From: Lachnospiraceae bacterium
GTDB taxonomy: Bacteria > Bacillota > Clostridia > Lachnospirales > Lachnospiraceae
DNA length: 10,020 nt
Assembly: GCA_003447895.1 (NCBI GenBank)
Contig: DLYC01000129.1
Coordinates: forward strand, 393-10,412
Direction of reading: 5' to 3'
Shown: positions 1-7,499 of the stretch, in pieces
Layout: each line of letters opens with the position of its first letter
Position numbering within the stretch: the stretch's first letter is position 1
Notes under the pieces: generated by a model
The model's input: only the letters and a program-made list of their open reading frames with translations
Told to the model about the DNA's origin: nothing
Databases searched by the model: none
Position numbers and translations under genes: made by a program

Positions 1-1679
1 ACGTCTTTGCGCAGCTGGCGCACTGTCTCTCGGGCGATGACGCGTCCGCCCACCGCTGCCTGGATCGGCACGTCGAAGAGCTGTCTCGGGATCTCTTCTT
101 TGAGCTTCTCGCACATCTTGCGGCCGCGGTCGTAGGCGCCCGCCGCATGGACGATGAAGGAAAGTGCGTCGACGGGTTCCTTATTCACAAGGATGTCCAT
201 CTTGACCAGTTCGCTGGTCTCGTATCCCTTGAGGTCGTAGTCGAAGGAAGCATAGCCTCTGGACCTGGACTTGAGGGCGTCGAAGAAGTCGTAAATGATC
301 TCGTTGAGCGGCAGCTCATATTTGAGGATCGCGCGGGTCTCCTCGATGTATTCGGTGTCCAGATAGCGGCCGCGCCGTTCCTGGCACAGCTGCATGATGG
401 AGCCGATAAACTCGGTGGTCACCATGATCTCGGCGCTTACGATGGGTTCCTCCATGTGCTCGATTTTGGCAGGATCGGGGAGGTTGGAGGGGTTGGTCAG
501 CTCGATCATGGTCCCGTCCGTCTTGTAGACTTTATAGACAACGCCGGGCGCGGTCGAGATCAGGTCCAGGTCGTACTCCCTCTCGAGGCGCTCCAGGATG
601 ACTTCCATGTGAAGAAGTCCCAGGAAGCCGCAGCGGAAGCCGAATCCAAGGGCCAGTGAGGTCTCCGGCTCGAAGAACAGCGACGCGTCGTTGAGCTGGA
701 GCTTTTCCAGCGCGTCCCTGAGGTCCGGATACTTGGCGCTGTCCTGGGGATAGAGACCGCAGTAGACCATGGGCTGTGCCTTTTTATAGCCGGGCATGGG
801 CTCTTTGCAGGGCCTTTGGTCCTCTGTGACCGTGTCGCCCACGCGGGCGTCCTTGATGTTTTTGATCGACGCGGTGAAGTAGCCGACCTGTCCTGCCGCC
901 AGTTCGTCGCATGGGATGAACTGTCCGGGGCCAAAATATCCCACTTCCACCACTTCTGCCGTCGCGCCGGTCGCCATCATGCGTACGGGCATTCCTTTTC
1001 GGATCACGCCGTCGACAATACGGCAGAACACGATGACGCCGCGGTAAGAGTCGTACAGGGAGTCGAAGATCAGGGCCTTGAGAGGGGCTTCGGCATCCCC
1101 CTGCGGGGCCGGGATTTTGGCGACGACCGCTTCGAGAACGTCCTCGATGCCGATTCCCTGCTTGGCGCTGATGAGGGGCGCGTCCTCCGCTTCAATGCCG
1201 ATCACGTCCTCGATCTCGTGTTTGACTTCCTCGGGCATGGCGCTGGGGAGGTCGATCTTGTTGATCACGGGAAAGACGTCCAGATTGTGCTCGAGGGCCA
1301 GATACACGTTGGCGAGTGTCTGGGCCTGGATGCCCTGGGTGGCGTCCACCACAAGGATTGCGCCGTCGCAGGCAGCCAGGGAGCGGCTGACCTCATAGTT
1401 GAAGTCGACGTGTCCGGGTGTGTCGATGAGGTTGAAGATGTACTCCACGCCGTCCTTCGCTTTGTAGACCAGGCGGACCGCCTGGCTCTTGATCGTGATC
1501 CCGCGCTCCCTCTCCAGATCCATGTTGTCGAGGACCTGGTCCTGCATCTCGCGGCTGGTCAGAAGGCCTGTCCTTTCGATCATGCGGTCCGCCAGTGTGG
1601 ACTTTCCGTGATCGATGTGGGCCACTATGCAGAAATTGCGGGTTCTCTCCCGGATACTGTCGTAATGATTTGAAGCCAT
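1..1679 (-). CDS. lepA: Elongation factor 4 (LepA), 3' end cut by window edge
   Basis: Translational GTPase that acts on the ribosome, where it is described as back-translocating tRNAs or assisting 30S biogenesis and initiation. I translated 559 codons from the ATG at 1679; the frame stays open to the edge. LepA is usually about 600 residues, so roughly the last 40 are outside. The GTPase motifs are all present: G1 AHIDHGKST (residues 20-28), G2 RGITI (59-63), G3 DTPGH (86-90), G4 NKID (140-143), and a G5-like ISAKQG. The later segment [16 protein letters not shown] is a strong LepA signature and distinguishes it from EF-G, TetM and BipA. The start is supported by AGGA five bases upstream. 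It begins 27 bases after the solute-binding lipoprotein stop, with no terminator between, so it is probably at least partly transcribed from the transporter operon. Identification is near certain; the co-transcription is inference. Confidence 0.97.
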   Translation of the reverse strand, partial: MASNHYDSIRERTRNFCIVAHIDHGKSTLADRMIERTGLLTSREMQDQVLDNMDLERERGITIKSQAVRLVYKAKDGVEYIFNLIDTPGHVDFNYEVSRSLAACDGAILVVDATQGIQAQTLANVYLALEHNLDVFPVINKIDLPSAMPEEVKHEIEDVIGIEAEDAPLISAKQGIGIEDVLEAVVAKIPAPQGDAEAPLKALIFDSLYDSYRGVIVFCRIVDGVIRKGMPVRMMATGATAEVVEVGYFGPGQFIPCDELAAGQVGYFTASIKNIKDARVGDTVTEDQRPCKEPMPGYKKAQPMVYCGLYPQDSAKYPDLRDALEKLQLNDASLFFEPETSLALGFGFRCGFLGLLHMEVILERLEREYDLDLISTAPGVVYKVYKTDGTMIELTNPSNLPDPAKIEHMEEPIVSAEIMVTTEFIGSIMQLCQERRGRYLDTEYIEETRAILKYELPLNEIIYDFFDALKSRSRGYASFDYDLKGYETSELVKMDILVNKEPVDALSFIVHAAGAYDRGRKMCEKLKEEIPRQLFDVPIQAAVGGRVIARETVRQLRKD

Positions 1680-1706
1680 ATATGTCCTGTAATCCTTTCC
1701 TGATAA

Positions 1707-4397
1707 TCAGCTGTTTTCGTTTATGTAGATCTGGACGCGGCTCTGGATGACGCCCGCCACATCTTCCGCCGTCTTCTGACCTGCGAAAAAGGCGGCTGAC
1801 TCCTCGGCTATGATATTTTGAACATTCGCGTCGTAGTAAGCCTCGCTGTCAAGTCCCTTCAGGAAGCTGTACATCTGGTCCACTTCCGCGTCTGTGATCC
1901 TGGGAAGCGCGATGTCTTCGCCGCCGATGTTGACGATGATGTGGTCCTCCACCTGATTTCCGTTCTCATCTTCGTAGTAGAGGGGCTCCATCGCCTTGTT
2001 GGAGAGCTGGTCGAGGGCGCTGATGCTGACCGGCCAGTACATCTCGATGCTGTTCTGGTAATCGTCGAGCAGGAACCTCCGCACAAAGCTCCAGCAGGCG
2101 TCCTTCTCCGCGGATCCCGCGTTGATCGCGATCTGAAGCTGCGGGAAGATGGCTGCCTTTCCGGGCGTCTGGGAAGGGAAGCCCGCCAGGGTGATGTCCG
2201 TTCCGAATACGCCGTAACGAAGGTAGACATACTCGTCAAACGCGCCGATGGAATCTCTGTAGAACTGGGACTTGCCGCTTCTGTAATCCGCGGAAGTGTC
2301 CTCCTGGTTGTTCTCGTCGATCTTCTCCGGGAACTGCGCGATAAACTCAAGGAGCTTGATGAACTCGGGGGAGTCGAATTTGCACGAAGACTGGTCCCAA
2401 TCGATGAACTGGGATCCGCAGAGCTCCATCGCCAGATACATGATGTCTTCTCTTGTGGCAACGCCGAACATTCTGGCCGGGTCCGCGCCCTTCCTGGCGA
2501 CCAGCTCATTGGCCGCGTCCAGTGTAAAGGCAGATCCGTCTCCGATATCCTCGGTCTTTCCGGTCACAACGCTGGCATAGAAGGAGGGTACGATCGCGTA
2601 GGTCTTTCCGTCTGTCTTGAAGGCATCCTGAATGTTGGTCAGATACTCCTTCTGCGAGATCTCCTCATCCTTCTCCAGGTAGGGAGTCAGGTCCTCGAAG
2701 ACGCCCTTGCCAATATAGCTCTTGACGGGCATGGCCGCCGAGAGGATCAGGATATCGGGGGCACTTCCCGATGCGATATCCGTGTTGAGCCTTGTCATTC
2801 CCTCGGTGCCGGTCTCGCCGTCATACTGGGAATAGTCGACAATGCTGATCCTCACATCCTTGCTCTGCTTGTTAAACGCAAAGACCTGCTTTCTGACCTC
2901 ATAGTCCAGATAGTAGCTTCCCAGCGTCAGGGTCTTTCGGTTGGCCACGGTCTCGGGATCGACCTTGGTCAGGACCTGGATCGCATTGGCACCCATAGCG
3001 TCCGAGACCACACAGGCGAAGGTTCCCTCATCCGTCTCCGTAAGGCACGGCATAGCCGTAATGTCCATATCGGAATCCACGTAGTCGATCACTTTGACAG
3101 CGCCGCTCTCATCGAGATTCATGCCAAAGACCGCGCTGGTCCCGGTCAGATAGAAGTCATAGGTCTTTCCGGGGAAAATAGAGACCATGCCGGCTTCACC
3201 GGGAATCGGATAGTGGGTTCCGAGCGCGCCGGTCTCCATGTCGACCTTGGTGAGCCCCTCTCCCTTGCTTCCCGCTGTCAGAATGACCGCTGTGCCGTCC
3301 TTCGTGACATAAGGCGTGCAGCCGACCGCTTCCTCCTCCGTGCTGAGCATCTTGACAAAGGATCCGTCCTCCTTGCTGTACAGTTCCAGTCCCTTGGAAC
3401 TTCCCACCAGGATTCCGTTGTCGCTGTACGCGATCGAGTTGATATAATAGTCCGAATTTGCGTCATCGCCCGCGTTGGCCGCGGCGCTCCAGAGCTGCTG
3501 CCCGTCCACAGTCATGCAGGTCAAAACATAGACAGCCTCTCCGTTCTCCTGGGAAGCGCCGTCCGTTTCCTCTACATCGCCCACTGTGAGTTCCTCTTCT
3601 CCGTCATAGGAGGAGGGGTCATCCTGAACCTCGTCCTGAGGGGACGTGATGCCGTCGGACGCTTCCTCTCCCGCTTCATCCTGAGGGGACTCTTCTCCCT
3701 CGGAGATGAACTCTTCAACTTCTTCACCGGGGCCGTACTCGGGCTCTTCTTCCGGCGCTGCGCTTGTGGGGCCTGCGGACGCATCCTCTGTATCCGCTGT
3801 GGGGCCCTCTCCGGGGGCGGTCATGTCCTCCTCTTCCACTGCGGAGCCCGGGCCTCCCGGAACTTCCTCCGTCGTAAAGGAATCCATGTCGTCGGATCCC
3901 GAGACCACGACATCCTCAGGGGGCACGTCGGAAGCCGTCTCCGGATCCTGCGTGCTTCCGGTCTGCGCGGCTCCGATCGAATCCGCGTCATAAGACAGGC
4001 CCGCGATGTAGAAATTGCCGTCGGAACCCACACTTGACGTGATCACATCCTCCATTCCGCCCATCAGGGTCGTGTACTGAAGGTCTGTTCCGTCGGGGTT
4101 AAAGCTCATGATCACACGGCTTCCGGTAAATGAATCGCCAAAATAAAAGCCTGTGGCATACAGCCTTCCATCCTTATAGACAAGGTTGTCAATGGACAGG
4201 TCGCTCAGTTCACCCGCCTGGTCTTCCAGGATCACCTGCTCCGCGCTGTAGATACAATCTGTCGCCGCCGCTGTTTCTGTGCCGTCCGAAGGCAAACTGC
4301 TCTCAGCGCTTCCTCCGCTGCTGCCACCACAGGCTGACAGGGTCAGAACCAGAGTCGCTGCTGTGAACAGGCTGATCATCTTCTTTAGTCGTTTCAT
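1707..4397 (-). CDS. Large solute-binding lipoprotein: propeller-like N-half, acidic insert, family 1 SBP domain
   Basis: Probable extracytoplasmic substrate-binding lipoprotein of the ABC importer encoded upstream. Of 896 residues, 1-22 form a lipoprotein signal peptide (basic KRLKK, hydrophobic stretch, lipobox LSAC with Cys23 as the lipidated residue). Residues about 50-140 and 289-490 contain repeated strand-turn-strand phrases of the kind VYKDGRLYATG, GSDGNFYIAG, AYSDNGILVGS and VTKDGTAVILTAG, suggesting a beta-propeller-like domain. Between them, about 141-288, lies an acidic, Pro/Ser/Gly-rich segment that looks disordered. From about 495 the family 1 solute-binding fold begins (QVFAFNKQSKDVRISIVDYS, then LNTDIASGSAPDILILSA), ending with the typical FFAGQKTAEDVAGVIQSRVQ. 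Usual family members are 400-450 residues, so this is about twice normal length. Its ATG has a GGCGG ribosome site six bases upstream and lies inside the preceding gene. The ligand cannot be read from sequence; a sugar or oligosaccharide is the default guess. Confidence 0.9.
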   Translation of the reverse strand: MKRLKKMISLFTAATLVLTLSACGGSSGGSAESSLPSDGTETAAATDCIYSAEQVILEDQAGELSDLSIDNLVYKDGRLYATGFYFGDSFTGSRVIMSFNPDGTDLQYTTLMGGMEDVITSSVGSDGNFYIAGLSYDADSIGAAQTGSTQDPETASDVPPEDVVVSGSDDMDSFTTEEVPGGPGSAVEEEDMTAPGEGPTADTEDASAGPTSAAPEEEPEYGPGEEVEEFISEGEESPQDEAGEEASDGITSPQDEVQDDPSSYDGEEELTVGDVEETDGASQENGEAVYVLTCMTVDGQQLWSAAANAGDDANSDYYINSIAYSDNGILVGSSKGLELYSKEDGSFVKMLSTEEEAVGCTPYVTKDGTAVILTAGSKGEGLTKVDMETGALGTHYPIPGEAGMVSIFPGKTYDFYLTGTSAVFGMNLDESGAVKVIDYVDSDMDITAMPCLTETDEGTFACVVSDAMGANAIQVLTKVDPETVANRKTLTLGSYYLDYEVRKQVFAFNKQSKDVRISIVDYSQYDGETGTEGMTRLNTDIASGSAPDILILSAAMPVKSYIGKGVFEDLTPYLEKDEEISQKEYLTNIQDAFKTDGKTYAIVPSFYASVVTGKTEDIGDGSAFTLDAANELVARKGADPARMFGVATREDIMYLAMELCGSQFIDWDQSSCKFDSPEFIKLLEFIAQFPEKIDENNQEDTSADYRSGKSQFYRDSIGAFDEYVYLRYGVFGTDITLAGFPSQTPGKAAIFPQLQIAINAGSAEKDACWSFVRRFLLDDYQNSIEMYWPVSISALDQLSNKAMEPLYYEDENGNQVEDHIIVNIGGEDIALPRITDAEVDQMYSFLKGLDSEAYYDANVQNIIAEESAAFFAGQKTAEDVAGVIQSRVQIYINENS
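3534..3977 (-). other. Acidic low-complexity segment inside the lipoprotein gene
   Basis: This stretch encodes residues 141-288 of the solute-binding lipoprotein. It is dominated by Glu, Asp, Pro, Ser, Gly and Thr, with almost no hydrophobic clusters. The pentapeptide SPQDE occurs twice (residues 237-241 and 252-256, a 45-base offset), with a matching repeat in the DNA, which hints at growth by local duplication. It interrupts the propeller-like half between two strand-rich blocks, so it probably loops out of a folded domain as a flexible, negatively charged tether or shield. No function is asserted. Confidence 0.75.
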
Positions 4398-6066
4398 TTA
4401 CTACCGCCTTTCTGTTTTCCGGAATTTTCTCAAAGGGGATCCGCTCTCTCTGCTCAAGGAGGGCAGGGCCCGTCTGTTCCCGGAGTCCGTCCCGATCGTC
4501 GCGCGCATCCGTCCCGCCGGGAGTCGTGCCCGGCGCGCTCTTCGCGCTCTGATCACTTCTATTGCCCTTCACAGGGCTTTCACCGTCTGTCCCTTCTTCG
4601 TCCCTTTCCCGGTAGTACTCGGGATACCGCTTTCGGGACTGGCTCTCATAAATCGCGTCCTGCAGATGGTAAAAACCACTGAGGAGCGTCCATGTCTTGT
4701 GTCTGTACCAGTGGATCAGCATCAGAAGAAGGAGAAATACCGTCATCAGGATCAGCATACCCTCTGCCAGAAGCAGGGCTGCGAAGATCGTCTCCCATCC
4801 GATCGCCGCGTTTTCCCAGTACGGGTAACGGACGCTCTCTGTCCTCATGCCGAGAAGGGCAAAATCCCGCAGGTCGTTTAAAAGATTGCGAAATCCGAAC
4901 CGGTTCGTGTTGTCGACGACGATCGCGCCGCTGTCCTCTCCGAGAGATTTGGCAAGGACAGAAGCCGCGTATCCTTCCACCGGATCCGGCATCACGATCT
5001 CGTACGTGGTGATCTTTCCCGTATCCTTGAAGGAAGTGTTGGCTGTTCCCACATTTTCTGATTTCTGGTCGTCATCTTTCGTTCCGGGGCTGCCTTCATT
5101 TGCGCCGTCTCCGGATCTGCCGTCGCTTCCTATTCCGTCACTGCTGCCGGAATAGGACGTTCCGCTGCCGGAGCCGGAGGTCGTATCTCCGCTGCCGGAA
5201 CCCGAAGTGCTGTCTCCGCTTCCGGAGCCTGAATTCGTATCTCCGCTGTCGGACCCGGAAGACGTGTCTCCTCCCTGGTCGTCCGATCCGGAATCCTCCT
5301 CAACTTCGACGGGCGCGTCACTGGCTGTCGCGGTGGCCGGAACTGTGCCGGGCCGCCTGCTGATCGTGCCCGTCCCGCTCTCTGCCTCGCCGCCTTCATT
5401 GCCGTACTGGACAAGGGTCTTGTACTGGACAAAGACAAGGTACTCCGCGAGCCCCGCTTTTTCATAGAGGCTCCCTTCCTCCTTGGCGAATACGCCGGCG
5501 ATGCGAAGGAACTGGTCCTGTACTCTCACCGTTCTTCCGATCACATTGAAGGCGCCGAAGAGTTTCCAGGCGGTCTCCCGGTCCAAAAGGATCTCGTCCT
5601 TCATCAAAGAGTCCGATTGGTAGTAGGAACCGGTCGTCATCGTGAGCGGATGGAAGGTGAAGAAGGCGCCGCCCGTGCCGACAGCCTCTGCCGTGACCGA
5701 TTTACTGCCCGCCGTGAGCGTAAGGCTCCCGGTTCCGCTGTAGCAGTCCTGCCAGAGCCTCGCGTCAGGGCCGTCTGCCGTAAGCTTGATCGAGTCCTGG
5801 GCCAGGGTCGTGTTGATCTGGTATTCGAGCTCCTTGATATCGGGCTCCTTCATCGCCTCTTCCTGAGGGAGAAAGGCGCTCACCTGCGCGCTTCTTTGCT
5901 CCGACCCCCAGCGGGAGGCCTCCATCTGATCGTAGAATTTGGACGCTCTCCACAGGCGGAACACGTGGATTCCCGCAGCCAGAAGGAGCAGGAAGACACA
6001 TACCTTGAGCGCTGTCTTTTTCCAGGGCGTGATCCCCCTTCTGCGCTTTCGCCTTTTTCTGCTCAC
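4303..6066 (-). CDS. MacB-periplasmic-core-like membrane protein with Ser/Gly repeat linker; no ATPase
   Basis: Membrane protein of 587 residues, not assignable to a named gene. A very basic N-terminus (RKRRKRRR) precedes one membrane helix (about 18-38). Residues about 75-222 resemble the extracellular core domain of MacB/FtsX-type ABC permeases (FFTFHPLTMTTGSYY, then ILLDRETAWKLFG and NVIGRTVRVQDQFLRIAGVF). A low-complexity linker (about 225-345) contains five tandem 9-residue units. A second core-like segment (352-390) follows, then a second helix (about 425-451) and a polar, charged tail to 587. A full MacB-type permease has four helices; the last two are missing here, and no ATPase domain is attached. 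The start is GTG, chosen because GGAGG lies ten bases upstream and the GTGA overlaps the adaptor stop. The 3' end overlaps the lipoprotein gene by 95 bases. It probably partners the adaptor encoded just upstream; that role is inferred from MacA-MacB pairing. Confidence 0.8.
   Translation of the reverse strand: MSRKRRKRRRGITPWKKTALKVCVFLLLLAAGIHVFRLWRASKFYDQMEASRWGSEQRSAQVSAFLPQEEAMKEPDIKELEYQINTTLAQDSIKLTADGPDARLWQDCYSGTGSLTLTAGSKSVTAEAVGTGGAFFTFHPLTMTTGSYYQSDSLMKDEILLDRETAWKLFGAFNVIGRTVRVQDQFLRIAGVFAKEEGSLYEKAGLAEYLVFVQYKTLVQYGNEGGEAESGTGTISRRPGTVPATATASDAPVEVEEDSGSDDQGGDTSSGSDSGDTNSGSGSGDSTSGSGSGDTTSGSGSGTSYSGSSDGIGSDGRSGDGANEGSPGTKDDDQKSENVGTANTSFKDTGKITTYEIVMPDPVEGYAASVLAKSLGEDSGAIVVDNTNRFGFRNLLNDLRDFALLGMRTESVRYPYWENAAIGWETIFAALLLAEGMLILMTVFLLLLMLIHWYRHKTWTLLSGFYHLQDAIYESQSRKRYPEYYRERDEEGTDGESPVKGNRSDQSAKSAPGTTPGGTDARDDRDGLREQTGPALLEQRERIPFEKIPENRKAVVNETTKEDDQPVHSSDSGSDPVSLWWQQRRKR
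4404..4411 (-). promoter_or_regulatory. Ribosome binding site for the lipoprotein, inside the upstream gene
   Basis: The minus strand reads AAAGGCGG followed six bases later by the ATG at 4397. It lies wholly inside the coding sequence of the MacB-core-like protein, 99-109 bases before that gene's stop. It fixes the lipoprotein start, because the next Met (residue 7) would remove the basic part of the signal peptide. The long overlap implies that ribosomes translating the upstream frame pass through this start, so the two genes may be translationally coupled. Confidence 0.6.
5137..5271 (-). repeat. Five tandem 27-base units encoding a 9-residue Ser/Gly repeat
   Basis: In-frame tandem repeat inside the MacB-core-like gene, covering residues 266-310. 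The units read GDTSSGSDS, GDTNSGSGS, GDSTSGSGS, GDTTSGSGS and a degenerate GTSYSGSSD. The DNA copies have diverged mostly at third positions, so it is an established coding repeat rather than a very recent expansion. It lies in the extracellular linker between the two halves of the core-like domain and probably serves as a flexible spacer. Copy number may vary between strains. Confidence 0.85.
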
Positions 6067-7460
6067 TGCTGCACATCCTCCGAAAGCCGAACCTGCATGC
6101 CGGCCGAGACCGGTTTGGTCGCCGTCGTGATGACGTATTCGTATCCGCTCAGCGCACCGGAGATCGCTGTCAGAAGCTCATCGCTGTCGAGAACCTGTAC
6201 ATCCACCCGGGTCGCAATATAGCGGTTCCCCAGAGGGCTCTCCTTGCTGCTCACGATCAGGATGAACTTTCCGTTATTGTCTTCTCTCACGGCGCTGTTG
6301 GGCACTGTGAGGTCATAGGTCTTGGAATTGGCCCCGACGCTTAACTGCACGTTGTCGCCGGCCTCCACTTCGGGACTCTGGATCTCAAATTTGAGGATCC
6401 TCGATCCGGCGGTATCGCTCGGGTCAGGGGCAATGTTCACGAGCTTTGCCGTAAACTCCGAATAAGCCCATTCGTTCTGCGGCTTCGCCTCTTCTCCAAC
6501 CTTGAGGGTCTGCGCCTGCTCCTTGGTGCAGGTAAAGCTCACAGTCATGCCCTTTCCTTCCTGCTGAATGACGGCGCCGGCCGTATCCGAGGAAGTGGTG
6601 TCTCCCGGGCTGTAGGTGACGGATGTGATGGTGCCCGCGACAGGCGCTTTGACGGTGGCGCCTTTCTCCGCTTTTTCAAGCTTTTCCACCTTGGCCTCCG
6701 CGTCATCCATCGTCTTCTTGATCGCCTTGATCTCGAGTTCCGCCTGGATGCTCTTGATCGTATTGTCGCGCCGGTTGGTCGCCTTGGTGAGTTCCGCCTC
6801 CGTCTCTGCCTTGTAGGCCTGTGCCTCCGCGAGCTTTCTGGCGTCTCTGGCCGCGACCTCTGCCGCCTGCGTGGAGCCCATGCCGGACGTATCGGAGCCG
6901 CCGCCCAGTCTCTCGACCTCAAGGCCGGCCTCCATGTCCTCCTCCAGGGCTTCGTTGTAATTGGAGTTGGCCGCGTCCAGCCTCTCCTGCATCTCGTCGT
7001 CCGTCAGATACTCCCCGTTTCGGATGCGCTCCACAGCTTCGTTGGTCAGATCGCCGCTGAACAGGGCTTTCTGGAAACTGCTCTTTGCGTCCGCGTAGTC
7101 CTGGCGGGCCTGCTTGAGTTCATCCGACTCCTGGTCCTGCAGCTCGAAGATGACATCGTCCTTTTTCACTTCATCGCCCACCTGCACGTTGACCGCTTCG
7201 ATGATCCTGGCGTTCGGCACCTTGACGCTGTAGGGATCCTCCACTTCGGCGACGCCCGAACCCCTGACCTTGGGCGAGATATCTCCCTGCTGCACGTACT
7301 GCGTGGCCACCTGGGGCAGCGAATAATTCATGATCGTATTGGAGAAGAAGGTCAGGACGAGCATGATCGAAAGGAAAATGATCGCTATATTTTTGATCCA
7401 GTCCTTTCTTCCCGACTGCTGATACTGTTCTCTTCTCTCTTTATCTTCTAACTCGTACAT
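6063..7460 (-). CDS. HlyD/MacA-family membrane fusion (adaptor) protein
   Basis: Adaptor of the RND/MacA/HlyD type, 465 residues, anchored in the membrane and exposed outside. One N-terminal helix (about 24-44) follows a charged cytoplasmic start. The first biotinyl-lipoyl-like half is about 77-110 (VPNARIIEAVNVQVGDEVKK). A long helical hairpin runs about 111-265, broken by a Gly/Ser tip at 186-196 (LGGGSDTSGMG). The second lipoyl half is at 268-290 (ATVKAPVAGTITSVTYSPGD). A beta-barrel (about 300-380) and a membrane-proximal segment (about 385-460) close the protein. The ATG at 7460 has GGGAGAG five bases upstream. The stop overlaps the GTG of the next gene by four bases, a sign of tight coupling. 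Related proteins pair with MacB-type permeases and, in Gram-negatives, TolC; neither a complete MacB nor an outer membrane channel is encoded here. The family call is firm; the substrate is unknown. Confidence 0.9.
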   Translation of the reverse strand: MYELEDKERREQYQQSGRKDWIKNIAIIFLSIMLVLTFFSNTIMNYSLPQVATQYVQQGDISPKVRGSGVAEVEDPYSVKVPNARIIEAVNVQVGDEVKKDDVIFELQDQESDELKQARQDYADAKSSFQKALFSGDLTNEAVERIRNGEYLTDDEMQERLDAANSNYNEALEEDMEAGLEVERLGGGSDTSGMGSTQAAEVAARDARKLAEAQAYKAETEAELTKATNRRDNTIKSIQAELEIKAIKKTMDDAEAKVEKLEKAEKGATVKAPVAGTITSVTYSPGDTTSSDTAGAVIQQEGKGMTVSFTCTKEQAQTLKVGEEAKPQNEWAYSEFTAKLVNIAPDPSDTAGSRILKFEIQSPEVEAGDNVQLSVGANSKTYDLTVPNSAVREDNNGKFILIVSSKESPLGNRYIATRVDVQVLDSDELLTAISGALSGYEYVITTATKPVSAGMQVRLSEDVQQ

Positions 7461-7499
7461 AGAATCTCTCCCTGCTTCGACTCGTATTGCGGGCTTTTT

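Noticed and set aside
147..1673. Plus-strand open frames (147-659 and 816-1673) opposite lepA
   Set aside because: They share the same codon-on-codon register with lepA and are explained by avoidance of the same three codons. The minus strand encodes a fully recognisable LepA.
1696..1711. Small palindrome CTGATTATCAG at the lipoprotein stop as a terminator
   Set aside because: The stem is only four bases, with no U-run and the lepA ribosome site directly after it.
1818..4037. A 739-codon open frame on the plus strand opposite the lipoprotein gene
   Set aside because: It lies in exact codon-on-codon register with the lipoprotein gene, so its stops could only arise from TTA, CTA or TCA codons, which this gene avoids. 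It has no recognisable domain, while the sense protein has clear ones.
5137..5271. Repeat cluster as a possible CRISPR array
   Set aside because: The units are directly adjacent with no spacers, keep the reading frame and encode a Ser/Gly linker.
4303..6066. A frameshifted or broken full MacB gene
   Set aside because: The frame is intact for 587 codons, and the tail after the second helix is polar. I saw no hydrophobic remnants of further helices in neighbouring frames, since the next gene starts there with its own signal peptide.
7461..7499. A terminator or second promoter between the MalG-like permease and the adaptor
   Set aside because: The 39 bases hold a run of A after the stop and a ribosome site, but no inverted repeat and no paired -35/-10 elements.
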